DNA of 64,000 bases from Phaeobacter sp. A36a-5a. GTDB taxonomy: Bacteria > Pseudomonadota > Alphaproteobacteria > Rhodobacterales > Rhodobacteraceae. The stretch spans positions 1,364,001-1,428,000 of the forward strand of contig NZ_JBBLYU010000001.1 in the NCBI RefSeq assembly GCF_037911135.1, given 5' to 3'. A program made the position numbers and the translations under genes. The notes under the pieces are model-generated. The model saw nothing but the letters and a program-made list of their open reading frames with translations. It ran no database searches and was not told the DNA's origin. This document shows positions 31,758 to 43,930 of the stretch, piece after piece. Each line of letters starts with the position of its first letter. The stretch's first letter is position 1.

Positions 31758-32335
31758 TCCCTTATCAGTCACTTGCGGGCCTTACCTTCAGCGCTCCCAC
31801 AGCGGCGGCGCGGGTTCTTCTGTCCGTTGACTGGCCGCGCCGGGTGCTTGTTCTTGCCTTGCTGTTGACGGCGGTTGTCAACACGATGATCCTTCAGCTC
31901 GCCGATCTGATCCTTCCGGGCAACATCGCGGTACTGGCCGCCATTCAACCCCTGTACTATGCTGGTGCGGTTTTTGCGCTGCATCTGGCCGTGACGGCGC
32001 TTCTGACCTGGACCGGTCGCTGGATTGGCGGCAAGGCGGAGTTCAGCGATATTCTGGCGGTCAATGTCTGGCTGAATGCCGTGCAGATCGCGCTGTTGGT
32101 GGCGGTGATGCTGCTGCATCTGGTGCTGCCGCTGGCGGCATCCTTGATCGCCTTGCTCGCGAATTTCATGATGCTGGCAATCTTTCTGCTGTTTATCAAG
32201 GAAGCGCATCAGTTTACATCCATCTGGCGGGCCATCGGCTCGGTTCTGATGTCGGCGGTTTTGATCGTCATTCTTCTCTCTCTGCTTTTGGGGGCGCAGG
32301 CCCCGGCACTACTGGGGCTTCCCGACCATGTATGA
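31754..32335 (+). CDS. Yip1-family membrane protein, second of a pair in the suf operon
   Basis: The 193-residue protein has about five transmembrane segments (roughly 32-52, 62-84, 100-128, 132-150, 163-183) and a polar N-terminus, the usual Yip1 domain layout in Rhodobacteraceae. It overlaps the first Yip1-like gene by four bases and sufS by eight. The pair presumably forms a complex in the inner membrane. The function is unknown, and only the operon links it to Fe-S assembly. Confidence 0.78.
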   Translation: MIPYQSLAGLTFSAPTAAARVLLSVDWPRRVLVLALLLTAVVNTMILQLADLILPGNIAVLAAIQPLYYAGAVFALHLAVTALLTWTGRWIGGKAEFSDILAVNVWLNAVQIALLVAVMLLHLVLPLAASLIALLANFMMLAIFLLFIKEAHQFTSIWRAIGSVLMSAVLIVILLSLLLGAQAPALLGLPDHV

Positions 32336-33548
32336 CGTCCAAAAAATCCGCGCCGATTTTCCGATCCTGTCTCGTCAGGTGAATGGCAAACCGCTGACCT
32401 ATCTGGACAATGGCGCATCTGCACAGAAGCCCCAGGTTGTAATTGACGCAATTACGTGCGCCTATTCTGAGGAATACTCAAACGTTCACAGGGGGTTGCA
32501 CTATCTCTCTAATCTCGCGACCGAGAAATACGAAAGCGTTCGGGGCACCATTGCAAGGTTCCTGAATGCGGGCGACGAAAATACCATCGTCATGAACTCA
32601 GGGACCACGGAGGGGATCAACACGATCGCCTACGGCTGGGCCATGCCGCAGCTTCAGGCCGGGGATGAGATCATTCTCAGCGTGATGGAGCATCACGCAA
32701 ATATCGTTCCCTGGCATTTCCTGCGTGAACGTCAGGGCGTGGTTCTGAAATGGGTGGAGACAGCAGCTGACGGAAGCCTCGATCCGCAGGCCGTGCTGGA
32801 CGCAATCGGTCCAAAGACAAAGCTTATTGCAGTTACCCAATGTTCCAATGTCTTGGGCACCATCGTTGATGTGAAAACCATCTGCCATGAGGCCCGCCAG
32901 CGCGGCGTTGCGGTTCTGGTTGATGGCTCGCAGGGGGCGGTTCATCTGCCCGTGGATGTGCAGGATATGGGCTGTGATTTCTATGCGATTACCGGTCATA
33001 AGCTCTACGGGCCGTCCTCCTCCGGTGCCATCTACATTCGCCCGGAGCGCATGGCTGAAATGCGCCCCTTCATGGGTGGCGGCGACATGATCAAGGAGGT
33101 TGCCCGCGATCAGGTGATCTACAATGACGCTCCGATGAAATTCGAGGCTGGTACGCCCGGCATCGTACAGATGATCGGACTGGGTGTTGCGCTGGATTAC
33201 ATGATGGCTATCGGCATGGAGAATATCGCAGCGCATGAGGCGGCGATCACCGCCTATGCCAGCGAACGGCTGAACGGTCTGAACTGGGTCAATATCCAAG
33301 GTCAAGCCGCTGACAAGGCTGCTATTTTCAGCTTCACACTGGAAGGCGCGGCACATGCACATGACATCTCGACCATTCTCGACAAGAAGGGTGTCGCGGT
33401 ACGCGCGGGACAACATTGCGCCGGACCGCTGATGGATCACCTTGGCGTTGCGGCGACCTGTCGTGCGTCCTTTGCCATGTATAACACCAAGGACGAGGTC
33501 GACGTGCTGATCGACGCCCTGGAACTGGCCCACGATCTATTTGCCTAG
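32328..33548 (+). CDS. sufS: Cysteine desulfurase SufS
   Basis: It is the group II cysteine desulfurase that supplies sulfane sulfur to SufBCD, usually through SufE or SufU. The 406-residue product has LDNGASAQKPQVVIDA, MEHHANIVPW, the PLP lysine in ITGHKLYGPSSSGA (Lys225) and the catalytic Cys378 in AATCRASFAMYNT. It overlaps the Yip1 gene by eight bases and ends the operon at a strong terminator. No sufE or sufU is visible next to it. Confidence 0.95.
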   Translation: MYDVQKIRADFPILSRQVNGKPLTYLDNGASAQKPQVVIDAITCAYSEEYSNVHRGLHYLSNLATEKYESVRGTIARFLNAGDENTIVMNSGTTEGINTIAYGWAMPQLQAGDEIILSVMEHHANIVPWHFLRERQGVVLKWVETAADGSLDPQAVLDAIGPKTKLIAVTQCSNVLGTIVDVKTICHEARQRGVAVLVDGSQGAVHLPVDVQDMGCDFYAITGHKLYGPSSSGAIYIRPERMAEMRPFMGGGDMIKEVARDQVIYNDAPMKFEAGTPGIVQMIGLGVALDYMMAIGMENIAAHEAAITAYASERLNGLNWVNIQGQAADKAAIFSFTLEGAAHAHDISTILDKKGVAVRAGQHCAGPLMDHLGVAATCRASFAMYNTKDEVDVLIDALELAHDLFA

Positions 33549-33579
33549 CATCCGTCGCAACATGTTGCCCAGCTTCTGA

Positions 33580-33609
33580 AACGTCACCCGGCCGGGTGAC
33601 GTTTTTTTT
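33580..33609 (+). terminator. Rho-independent terminator of the iscR-suf operon
   Basis: The arms AACGTCACCC and GGGTGACGTT form a perfect 10-base-pair stem around GGCC and run into eight T. It lies about 30 bases after the sufS stop. Confidence 0.92.
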
Positions 33610-33784
33610 ACTGCTTATGCAGATGCAAGATGTGAAGGCTGCTGGAAAAGTGCCCGAAACGATCACCCGTGTTGCAGAAAGCCCCGGTTGCCTCAACATC
33701 AGGCTGTGACGCGCCCGATGCAGGATCATTAGGTGATCTGTCAGCCTATACCATAGGCGTGGTCTGTGGATGTGGTCTGGAATA

Positions 33785-33875
33785 ATGGCGGAGAGACAGG
33801 GATTCGAACCCTGGGTTCCCGTGAAGGAACAACGGTTTTCGAGACCGCCCCGTTCGACCACTCCGGCACCTCTCC
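33785..33875 (-). tRNA. tRNA-Ser (CGA anticodon)
   Basis: The minus strand forms a class II tRNA: acceptor GGAGAGG with its complement, long variable arm around GTTCCTTCACGGGAAC, T arm with GGTTCGAATCC and encoded CCA. The anticodon loop reads CT-CGA-AA, decoding UCG. Length is 91 bases. It lies between the suf terminator and the DUF2059 gene. Confidence 0.96.
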
Positions 33876-33994
33876 GCGGGGGGTGAGGGCCGTTTAAAGT
33901 GGAAAGCTTGGGCGCGCAAGGGGGGATTTTGCGCTTTCTGCAGGAAATCGGAATTTTCATTGTCTCGCGCGATAAAACCCTTAGATTTCGTGGT

Positions 33995-34846
33995 ATGAAA
34001 CAGCTTTCACCCCTCCGAAAACTTCTGATGCAACCGCTCTTGGGCCTTGTTCTTGCATCGTTATTTGCATTCTCCGGCGCGCAGGCAGCGGATCGTGACC
34101 GGGTTGTCGCGTTCCTTGAAACAACTGGTTTTGACGTCGCGCTGGACAGTATCGCACTCTCGGCTGAGATGGCACCGGGTATGCTGGGTGTTGATGCCGG
34201 TGATTTTGGCGCAGCCTGGGTAGAGCTGTCGCAGGATGTCTTTGACCGCAGGGAAATGCGCGAGATCGCCCTTGGCATTCTGGAGGAAACGCTTGAGGAG
34301 GACGCGCTGTCCCATGCGGCGGAGTTCTACGCCAGCCCGTTGGGCGCACGTCTGGTGAAAGCGGAGAACGCCTCGCACATGGTGGAAGATGACGAAACCA
34401 AGCAGCAGGCGGGCATGCGCATTATCTCCGATCTGGTGGCGGACGGCAGTGATCGCCCGCATCTGTTTCAGCGCATGGGGCTGGCGCTGGATTCCGATGG
34501 CACCGGCGTGAAGGCGGTGCAGGAGATCCAGTTCCGCTTCCTGATGGCTGCCAGCGCGGCTGGGGTGATTGACCTGCAGCTCGATGCAGATAGGCTGCGT
34601 GCATTGATGAAGGAGCAGCAGGCGTCGACGCGGATGGCGATGCAGGCGGCCAATCTGGCAGCCAATGCCTATACCTATCAGGGGTTCAGCGACGCAGAAC
34701 TGGAGCAATATATCGCCGCGCTGGAGCATCCGTTGATGCAGCGGGTCTATGAGCTGCTGAATGCGGTTACATTCGAGATCACCGCCAACCGCTTTGAACT
34801 TCTGGCCTATCGTCTGAAGGGGCTTGAACCGGCGCAGGATCTGTAA
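33995..34846 (+). CDS. Exported DUF2059 domain protein
   Basis: The 283-residue product begins MKQLSPLRKLLMQPLLGLVLASLFAFSGAQA-ADRD, a clear Sec signal peptide with cleavage expected after the AQA. The mature part contains a DUF2059-like helical module (DALSHAAEFYASPLGARLVKAEN) and a second helical region with FSDAELEQYIAALEHPLMQRVYE that resembles the same repeat. The role is unknown; it should be periplasmic. The frame is open upstream to 33899, but the signal peptide fixes the start at ATG 33995 (or the in-frame ATG 33 bases later). Confidence 0.75.
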   Translation: MKQLSPLRKLLMQPLLGLVLASLFAFSGAQAADRDRVVAFLETTGFDVALDSIALSAEMAPGMLGVDAGDFGAAWVELSQDVFDRREMREIALGILEETLEEDALSHAAEFYASPLGARLVKAENASHMVEDDETKQQAGMRIISDLVADGSDRPHLFQRMGLALDSDGTGVKAVQEIQFRFLMAASAAGVIDLQLDADRLRALMKEQQASTRMAMQAANLAANAYTYQGFSDAELEQYIAALEHPLMQRVYELLNAVTFEITANRFELLAYRLKGLEPAQDL

Positions 34847-34928
34847 GGGGCAATCCGCGCCCGAAGTGTGAAACATCCCTGCAAAACACGGCGCGACACT
34901 GGCCACTGGCGTAGGGGGCAGCGCAGGG

Positions 34929-34957
34929 TTGACACGCTGCTCAATTCGCCGCATAAG
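34929..34957 (+). promoter_or_regulatory. Probable rplU-rpmA promoter
   Basis: A perfect TTGACA at 34929-34934 is separated by 17 bases from CATAAG at 34952-34957. It would give a leader of about 145 bases before rplU. The leader contains a GC hairpin CGCCC-TCAGG-GGGCG at 35004-35018. Confidence 0.55.
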
Positions 34958-35110
34958 CCCGCATCCCGGCCCGGATTCCCTGTGCCGGGGTTTATTTGTC
35001 ATACGCCCTCAGGGGGCGCGCTGTTCGAGGTGGCCCACGGGCCGAAACACCGACCGTATCGCAGGATACATCCGGGACCGTAGGACGCGGGTAGAAAAGG
35101 AAAGACGCAT

Positions 35111-35701
35111 ATGTTTGCGGTCCTCAAAACCGGCGGCAAGCAGTACAAAGTTCAGGCCGGCGATATGCTGCGCGTGGAAAAATTGGCTGCTGATGCTGGC
35201 GAAACAATCCAGTTCAACGACATTCTGATGCTCGGTGGTGATGCACCGGTTGTGGGTGCGCCCTTTGTGGATGGTGCTGCGGTTCAGGCCGAAGTCATCG
35301 ACCAGATCAAAGGCGAGAAGGTCATTCACTTTGTGAAGCGCCGTCGTAAGCACTCCTCCAAGCGCACCAAGGGCCACCGTCAGAAGCTGACCCTGGTCAA
35401 GATCACTGAGATCCTGGCCTCCGGCGCTGACAAGTCCGGCGTGAAAGCTGCCAGCGGCCAGGGCTCTGCTCCTGCTGCCAAAGCTGCGCCTGCTGCCAAG
35501 AAAGCCGCTCCGGCTGCATCGGGCGACGACCTGACTGCGCTGACCGGTGTTGGTCCGGCTGCTGCCAAGAAACTGGAAGAAGCCGGTCTGACCAGCTTTG
35601 CCCAGATCGCGGCCTTGTCGGATGCTGACATTGCTGCTATCGACGCGGTCAAAGTGAAACCCGAATGGGTTGAGCAGGCCAAAGAATTGGCTAAAGGCTA
35701 A
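35111..35701 (+). CDS. rplU: 50S ribosomal protein L21 with C-terminal helix-hairpin-helix extension
   Basis: Residues 1-104 are a normal L21 ([44 protein letters not shown]). Most L21 proteins end there. Here an Ala/Lys/Pro-rich linker (about 105-137) leads to a domain at 139-196 with [22 protein letters not shown], a typical helix-hairpin-helix motif found in nucleic-acid-binding proteins. The total is 196 residues. It is co-transcribed with rpmA 11 bases downstream. The extension occurs in relatives to my knowledge, and its role is not established. Confidence 0.95.
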   Translation: MFAVLKTGGKQYKVQAGDMLRVEKLAADAGETIQFNDILMLGGDAPVVGAPFVDGAAVQAEVIDQIKGEKVIHFVKRRRKHSSKRTKGHRQKLTLVKITEILASGADKSGVKAASGQGSAPAAKAAPAAKKAAPAASGDDLTALTGVGPAAAKKLEEAGLTSFAQIAALSDADIAAIDAVKVKPEWVEQAKELAKG

Positions 35702-35712
35702 GGAGATAGACA

Positions 35713-35982
35713 ATGGCACATAAGAAAGCTGGTGGTTCCTCACGTAACGGCCGCGACTCAGCCGGTCGCCGCCTTGGCGTGAAACTCTACGGTGGTCAGT
35801 CGGCCATCTCTGGCAACATCATCGTTCGTCAGCGCGGCACCAAGTTCTGGCCGGGTGAAGGCGTAGGTCTGGGCAAAGATCACACAATCTTTGCGACCAC
35901 CGACGGTGCTGTGACCTTCCACAAGGGCCTCAAGGGCCGCACCTTTATTTCGGTTCTGCCAGTGGCGGAGGCCGCTGAATAA
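35713..35982 (+). CDS. rpmA: 50S ribosomal protein L27
   Basis: L27 reaches the peptidyl-transferase centre of the large subunit with its N-terminal tail. The 89-residue product starts [24 protein letters not shown], as in mature-type L27 without the cleavable extension of Firmicutes. It has an AGGAG site and follows rplU directly. A strong terminator comes after it. Confidence 0.97.
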   Translation: MAHKKAGGSSRNGRDSAGRRLGVKLYGGQSAISGNIIVRQRGTKFWPGEGVGLGKDHTIFATTDGAVTFHKGLKGRTFISVLPVAEAAE

Positions 35983-36011
35983 GCCGAACCTGAAAGGTGA
36001 GACACAATCAG

Positions 36012-36040
36012 GGGATCGGCGACACCGCCGGTCCCTTTTT
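36012..36040 (+). terminator. Rho-independent terminator of rplU-rpmA
   Basis: The arms GGGATCGGCG and CGCCGGTCCC pair over 10 bases with one T-G pair and an ACAC loop, followed by five T. It is 30 bases after the rpmA stop. Confidence 0.9.
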
Positions 36041-36173
36041 ATTTTCCCGGGGGCGCAAACCCTAACCAGTTCTAAACGGCTTTGCTGTATGGCAGAGCGC
36101 ATCAGTTTGTTAAGGCCCACTAGGTTTGCCCGGCCAGATGGTCGGTTTTGTATTCTTCGAGAGGAGCGAGGGC

Positions 36174-38951
<2,778 letters not shown>

Positions 38952-39025
38952 CCGTGATCTATGTTAGGGCTGACCCCGCCTGACCACCAGATGTGTCAAA
39001 GTGGGTCCACAAAAGGTTTCCAGTG

Positions 39026-40291
39026 ATGAATGAGACGCAAGATATTGCTGCGCTGATGGCTGACATCGGCAAACGTGCAAAGCAAGCCGCCGCAAAACTG
39101 GCTGTTGCCAGTGCCGAATGCAAAACCGCCGCGCTGAATGCCGCTGCTGATGCGGTTTGGGACAAGCGGGCAGAGATATTGTCCGCCAATGCCAAGGATC
39201 TCGATTTCGGCCGCACCAAGGGGCTGTCGCCTGCGATGATGGACCGTCTGGCGCTGGATGAAGACCGGATTGCCGGAATTGTCTCCGGTCTGCGGGCGGT
39301 CGCAGCACAGGCCGATCCGGTGGGAGAAGTGCTGGCGGAATGGTCGCAACCCTCTGGGCTTCAGATCCAGCGTGTTCGCACACCGCTTGGCGTGATCGGT
39401 GTCATCTACGAAAGCCGCCCGAATGTCACCGCCGATGCCGGCGCGCTCTGCCTGAAGTCGGGTAATGCGGTGATCCTGCGCGGTGGCTCGGAAAGTTTTC
39501 ACTCGAGCCAGGCCATCCACGCCTGCCTTGTTGCGGGTCTGCGCAGCGCCGATCTGCCGGAGGATGCGGTCCAGCTGGTCCCGACGCGCGACCGTGCAGC
39601 GGTGCAGGAACTGCTGACGATGACCGATACGGTCGATGTGATTGTTCCGCGTGGTGGCAAGGGGTTGGTCGGTCTTGTCCAGCGCGAGGCCCGAGTGCCG
39701 GTCTTTGCGCATTTGGAGGGGATCGTGCATATTTACCTCGACAAGGCTGCAGATCCGCAAAAGGCGCTGGAGATCGTGCTGAATGCCAAGACGCGCCGCA
39801 CTGGCATCTGTGGCGCTGCGGAATGCTTACTCATCCACCGGGATATCGCGGATACGATTGGGCGCGACGTGCTGACCGCGCTGGCCGCCGCCGGTGTGGA
39901 AATCCGCGCCGAGGCTGGTCTGCCGGGCCCGGATGGCATGACAGAGGCAACCGAAGCCGATTGGGGCTGCGAATATCTGGATGCGATCATTGCCGCCAGA
40001 CAGGTCCAGGATCTGGACGCGGCCATCGCCCATATCCGCGCGCATCATTCGCAGCACACCGATTGTATCATCACCGAGGATGACGGCGCCGTTGCGCAGT
40101 TCTTTGCTGAGCTGGACAGCGCGATCCTGATGCACAATGCCTCAACCCAGTTTGCGGATGGTGGTGAATTTGGCATGGGGGCCGAGATCGGTATTGCAAC
40201 CGGGAAGATGCACGCGCGGGGCCCCGTGGGCGCGGCGCAGCTGACCAGCTTCAAATATCTGGTGCGCGGGAACGGTGCGGTCCGCAGCTGA
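39026..40291 (+). CDS. proA: Gamma-glutamyl phosphate reductase
   Basis: It reduces gamma-glutamyl phosphate from ProB to glutamate semialdehyde with NADPH. The 421-residue product has the ALDH-like fold with [30 protein letters not shown], the catalytic Cys in [16 protein letters not shown] and a final [19 protein letters not shown] stretch. I chose ATG 39026 ([11 protein letters not shown]) over a start 33 bases upstream because it matches the family N-terminus. The gene ends at a terminator shared with chpT. Confidence 0.96.
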   Translation: MNETQDIAALMADIGKRAKQAAAKLAVASAECKTAALNAAADAVWDKRAEILSANAKDLDFGRTKGLSPAMMDRLALDEDRIAGIVSGLRAVAAQADPVGEVLAEWSQPSGLQIQRVRTPLGVIGVIYESRPNVTADAGALCLKSGNAVILRGGSESFHSSQAIHACLVAGLRSADLPEDAVQLVPTRDRAAVQELLTMTDTVDVIVPRGGKGLVGLVQREARVPVFAHLEGIVHIYLDKAADPQKALEIVLNAKTRRTGICGAAECLLIHRDIADTIGRDVLTALAAAGVEIRAEAGLPGPDGMTEATEADWGCEYLDAIIAARQVQDLDAAIAHIRAHHSQHTDCIITEDDGAVAQFFAELDSAILMHNASTQFADGGEFGMGAEIGIATGKMHARGPVGAAQLTSFKYLVRGNGAVRS

Positions 40292-40317
40292 CAGCATCCA
40301 ACCCATCTGACATAATA

Positions 40318-40345
40318 AAAGCGCTGCAAGTGATTGCGGCGCTTT
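40318..40345. terminator. Bidirectional terminator between proA and chpT
   Basis: The arms AAAGCGCTGCAA and TTGCGGCGCTTT form a 12-base-pair stem with one T-G pair and a GTGA loop between two convergent genes. T-rich sequence follows on both strands. Confidence 0.8.
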
Positions 40346-40369
40346 CATATTTCGGTCGCCTGATGCGGG

Positions 40370-40966
40370 TTAGAAGTGGATCGTCACCCGCTCCAATGTC
40401 TGTTCCACACGCACGGTGCGCCCCAGATCCTTCGCCGCTTCGGGCAGCATGGCGAATTGGACCAGCGCCGGGGTCACTGTTGCCGAAGAGGTGCCGCCGC
40501 TGACGCGCGCCCACAGATCATCGTCGATATTCAGCTTGCTGCCTTCGCCGATGACGGTCCATTTGCCATCCGCGCAGAGGATCTTGACCGTGCCGCCATA
40601 GGGCAGGCCGGTTTCGAGGCACAAAGCGGCAAGAAAGGCGAGACGCACCTCGGTCCTGCTCGAGGCCTCCTGCGGCGCCCATTGATATTTCAGCCGCCCG
40701 CCCTTGCCGATGTCTTCCAGGACCGACACCACTTCGGCGCGGCTGATCTGCTGTTCGCTGGCTGCGCCAAAGGCAATCCGGAAGAACCGGATACGGGCAT
40801 TGGCATTGGCCACGCTGTCGGAGATCAGCTCCAGCTCGGGGCCGGACATATCCCCAGACATTCCAAGCAGTTCGAGCCCGTTGTTGATCGCGCCGATCGG
40901 GCTGATCAGGTCATGACAGATACGCGACCCTATCAAAGCCGCGAGATTAGCGTTATCTACTGACAT
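40370..40966 (-). CDS. chpT: Histidine phosphotransferase ChpT
   Basis: ChpT passes phosphate from the receiver of CckA to CtrA and CpdR. The 198-residue product has the dimerisation helix with the phospho-acceptor His18 in SRICHDLISPIGAINNGLELL, followed by a degenerate ATPase-like domain without ATP-binding motifs, as in Caulobacter ChpT. A strong GGAGG site lies before ATG 40966; the longer open frame upstream overlaps the DUF3553 gene and is not coding. With cckA in the same window, two of the three relay proteins are present here. Confidence 0.9.
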   Translation of the reverse strand: MSVDNANLAALIGSRICHDLISPIGAINNGLELLGMSGDMSGPELELISDSVANANARIRFFRIAFGAASEQQISRAEVVSVLEDIGKGGRLKYQWAPQEASSRTEVRLAFLAALCLETGLPYGGTVKILCADGKWTVIGEGSKLNIDDDLWARVSGGTSSATVTPALVQFAMLPEAAKDLGRTVRVEQTLERVTIHF

Positions 40967-40994
40967 ATCTTTCCTCCGAAGTGGGCCATCACGC

Positions 40995-41180
40995 ATGAAC
41001 GACCTCAACGCTATACTTGCCCCTGGCATGTTCGTGACCCACCCCAACCACCCGGAATGGGGGACGGGGCAGGTCCAGTCCAACGCCGCCGGCAAGATCA
41101 CCGTTAACTTTCCCGATCAGGGCAAGGTGGTGTTCAACAGCGCGCAGGTGGCCCTTATTCCAGTCTTTGATCCGTCATAA
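40995..41180 (+). CDS. DUF3553 domain protein
   Basis: The 61-residue product (MNDLNAILAPGMFVTHPNHPEWGTGQVQS...) matches the DUF3553 family, small SH3-like beta proteins related to the C-terminal part of UvrD-type helicases and found as single domains in alphaproteobacteria. HPEWGTGQVQS and KVVFNSAQVALIPV are the typical segments. The function is unknown. It is divergent from chpT with only 28 bases between the two starts. Confidence 0.85.
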   Translation: MNDLNAILAPGMFVTHPNHPEWGTGQVQSNAAGKITVNFPDQGKVVFNSAQVALIPVFDPS

Positions 41181-41273
41181 GCGTTGATGAACGGTTAACG
41201 CCTGTTCACCAATTTGAACGAAACTTGCACATGCCGTGCCTTATAGGCTAGCTGCACGCAAGGCAAACCATTG

Positions 41274-42047
41274 ATGAGCAAGCTCATGGGCGGCAGTTCT
41301 CCTGCATTTCAGGTCAAACTGGCACAGACATCGGCGGATTTACGCGCGGCGCAGGCGCTCAGATACGACGTTTTTGTCAGTGAGCTTGGCGGGGGCGGCG
41401 CGCTGGTGGATCACGAGGCAGGGCTGGAGCAGGATCGTTTCGATGCGTTTTTCGACCATCTGTTGCTCTGGGACCAGACGCGCGATGCGGTGGTTGGCGT
41501 CTACCGGGTGCTGCGTGGCGATCAGGCGCTTTTGGCCGGGCAATTCTATTCCGAGGATGAATATGACCTCTCTAAACTGAGAGCTTCGGGTCGTAAGCTG
41601 TTGGAATTGGGGCGTTCCTGCCTGCACCCGGATTATCGGGGCGGAACCGCGATGTTTCACCTTTGGTCCGCGCTGTCAGCCTATGTGGCCGAGCATGAGA
41701 TCGAGGTGCTGTTTGGCGTTGCCAGTTTTCATGGGACGGAGGTTGCGCCGCTGGCCAATGCGCTGTCATCGCTGCACCACAACCATCTCGCGCCGGAAGA
41801 CCTGCGGCCGGTTTCGCGCAGCTACCAATCCATGGACCTGATCCCGGCAGGCGATCTGGACCGTCGCCGCGCCATGCTGGACACGCCGGCGCTGATCAAG
41901 GCCTACCTGCGGCTTGGCGGCTGCGTGGGCGATGGCGCCTATATCGACCATGATTTCAACACCACCGATATCTGTCTTGTGCTGGACACTGCACGCATGA
42001 ACGCGCGTCAGCGACGGATCTACGAGGCAGGGCGCAGCGAGCCATGA
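41274..42047 (+). CDS. olsB: L-ornithine N(alpha)-acyltransferase OlsB
   Basis: It acylates ornithine with 3-hydroxyacyl-ACP to make lyso-ornithine lipid. The 257-residue product is a GNAT-fold protein with the OlsB segments [44 protein letters not shown] and [21 protein letters not shown]. The start ATG 41274 follows AAGGC at a normal distance. It overlaps olsA by four bases, which matches the olsBA order in related bacteria and supports the assignment. Confidence 0.92.
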   Translation: MSKLMGGSSPAFQVKLAQTSADLRAAQALRYDVFVSELGGGGALVDHEAGLEQDRFDAFFDHLLLWDQTRDAVVGVYRVLRGDQALLAGQFYSEDEYDLSKLRASGRKLLELGRSCLHPDYRGGTAMFHLWSALSAYVAEHEIEVLFGVASFHGTEVAPLANALSSLHHNHLAPEDLRPVSRSYQSMDLIPAGDLDRRRAMLDTPALIKAYLRLGGCVGDGAYIDHDFNTTDICLVLDTARMNARQRRIYEAGRSEP

Positions 42048-42889
42048 CCACTTGGGAGGGAGAGGACGCGCCGCCTCCGATCAAGATCAGCGCCATTGGA
42101 TGGGTGTTGATCCTCGGTCGCGGCCTATGTCTGGGCACGTTGGTCTTTGGCGGCTTGCTGGTGCTGCTGCTGGTGCGCCTGATCGAACGGCCGCTTTGTG
42201 GTCTCAGTCGGCCGGTGACGCCGTTCATCACGCAATGTGTCTGCCGCAATGCCTTTCGTATTCTGGGCATCGGGTTCCGCACCGAAGGCTCATTGATGAC
42301 GCAACGCGGCGCAGTGGTCGCCAACCATACGTCATGGCTGGATATTTTTGCTCTGAACGCCCGCAAGCGGATCTATTTCGTCTCCAAGGCGGAGGTTGCC
42401 TCATGGCCGGGTATTGGCTGGCTGGCACGGGCAACGGGCACGGTGTTCATCAAACGCGACGCAAGGGAAGCGCGCCGACAGACGGCATTGTTCCAGCAGC
42501 GCCTGCTGCTGGGGCACAAGCTGCTGTTCTTTCCCGAAGGGACATCGACCGACGGGCTGCGGGTGCTGCCGTTCAAGACAACGCTTTTTGCGGCGTTCTT
42601 TCACCCCGAGCTGCGCGATATGATCTCGATCCAGCCGGTTTCGGTGGTGTTCTACCCGCCAAATGGAGAGGATCCGCGGTTTTATGGTTGGTGGGGAGAC
42701 ATGGATTTCGGCTCACATCTGCTGAAAACAATGGCGTCGCTGCGTCAGGGCGAGGTGGTGCTGCACTATCATACTCCGCTGCGGGTGTCCGATTTCGCCG
42801 ATCGCAAGGCCCTTGCGACCGCCTGCGAAGCCGAGGTCAGCGCCGGACATACCGCGCTTTGGCAGCGCATTGGGCAGGGCGCGCGCTGA
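42044..42889 (+). CDS. olsA: Lyso-ornithine lipid O-acyltransferase OlsA
   Basis: It adds the second acyl chain, giving ornithine lipid, a phosphorus-free membrane lipid. The 281-residue protein has an N-terminal membrane segment (about 17-45) and the PlsC motifs: NHTSWLD (HX4D), KRDAREARR and FPEGTST. Translational coupling to olsB (ATGA) identifies it as OlsA rather than a general PlsC. The Pho operon elsewhere in this window would fit lipid replacement under phosphate limitation, but no shared regulatory site was found. Confidence 0.9.
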   Translation: MTTWEGEDAPPPIKISAIGWVLILGRGLCLGTLVFGGLLVLLLVRLIERPLCGLSRPVTPFITQCVCRNAFRILGIGFRTEGSLMTQRGAVVANHTSWLDIFALNARKRIYFVSKAEVASWPGIGWLARATGTVFIKRDAREARRQTALFQQRLLLGHKLLFFPEGTSTDGLRVLPFKTTLFAAFFHPELRDMISIQPVSVVFYPPNGEDPRFYGWWGDMDFGSHLLKTMASLRQGEVVLHYHTPLRVSDFADRKALATACEAEVSAGHTALWQRIGQGAR

Positions 42890-42925
42890 AATGGCCGGGG
42901 CAGGGCGCGGATATATCTTTTGCCC

Positions 42926-42954
42926 TTGCGCATCCTTCAGCGCTGGCATATACG
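42926..42954 (+). promoter_or_regulatory. Probable rpsB-tsf promoter
   Basis: TTGCGC at 42926-42931 and TATACG at 42949-42954 are spaced by 17 bases. The predicted leader to the rpsB start is about 115 bases. Confidence 0.5.
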
Positions 42955-43077
42955 CGCGCCATTCAATCCGCAGGTGGGGATTGGCCTGACCGGGGGAGAC
43001 ATCCCTGGCAGACCGCCGGTTGGAGCATCCGCTCTGAGACCCCCGCCGAGGCACGAAACCGGAAAAGGAAAAGATAC

Positions 43078-43851
43078 ATGGCTCTTCCCGAGTTCTCCAT
43101 GCGTCAGCTGCTTGAGGCAGGCGTACACTTTGGTCACCAAACCCAGCGCTGGAACCCGCGCATGTCGCCCTTCATCTATGGCGCACGCAACGGCATCCAC
43201 ATTCTGGACCTGACCCAGACCGTTCCCATGCTGGACGCAGCTCTGAACGCTGTCCGCGACACCGTCGCCAAGGGCGGCCGGATCCTGTTCGTCGGCACCA
43301 AGCGTCAGGCGGCTCAGCCGATCGCAGACGCAGCTGAGAAATCCGCTCAGTACTTCATGAACCACCGCTGGCTCGGTGGCACGCTGACCAACTGGAAAAC
43401 CGTTTCCCAGTCGATCAACCGCCTGAAGGAAATCGACGAGAAAATGGCGTCCGGCGCCGAAGGCCTGACCAAGAAAGAGCGTCTGGGCATGGAGCGTGAC
43501 CAGCTGAAGCTGGAAGCCTCGCTCGGTGGTATCCGCGAGATGGGTGGCGTTCCTGACCTGCTGTTCGTCATCGACGTGAAAAAAGAAGCGCTGGCCATCG
43601 CCGAAGCCAACAAGCTGGGTATCCCGGTTGTGGCCATCGTCGACACCAACTGCTCGCCCGATGGTGTTGACTACATCATCCCCGGCAACGACGACGCGGC
43701 CCGCGCCATCGCGCTTTACTGCGATCTGGTCGCCCGCGCTGCTCTGGACGGCATGTCCGCACAGCTCGGCGCCGCAGGCGTTGATCTTGGCGCCCTGGAA
43801 GAGGCACCGGCAGAAGAAGCCGTTGCTGAAGACGCCGCTGCTGACGCCTGA
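43078..43851 (+). CDS. rpsB: 30S ribosomal protein S2
   Basis: S2 is needed for S1 binding and mRNA engagement in the small subunit. The 257-residue product has [36 protein letters not shown] and [16 protein letters not shown]. The last 25 residues are an acidic Ala/Glu tail. The frame is open far upstream, but the start is fixed by GGAAAAGGAA before ATG 43078. It forms an operon with tsf. Confidence 0.97.
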   Translation: MALPEFSMRQLLEAGVHFGHQTQRWNPRMSPFIYGARNGIHILDLTQTVPMLDAALNAVRDTVAKGGRILFVGTKRQAAQPIADAAEKSAQYFMNHRWLGGTLTNWKTVSQSINRLKEIDEKMASGAEGLTKKERLGMERDQLKLEASLGGIREMGGVPDLLFVIDVKKEALAIAEANKLGIPVVAIVDTNCSPDGVDYIIPGNDDAARAIALYCDLVARAALDGMSAQLGAAGVDLGALEEAPAEEAVAEDAAADA

Positions 43852-43930
43852 TCCGTCCTGTCACGGAGTTGACATGCGGGGCAGGCTATCACCTGCCCCA
43901 TATCCGTTTTTGAATTGAGGAGAGCCTAAG

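Noticed and set aside
42052-43077. A long upstream extension of the rpsB frame.
   Set aside because: It lies over olsA in another frame; S2 starts at 43078 with its own ribosome site and the conserved N-terminus.
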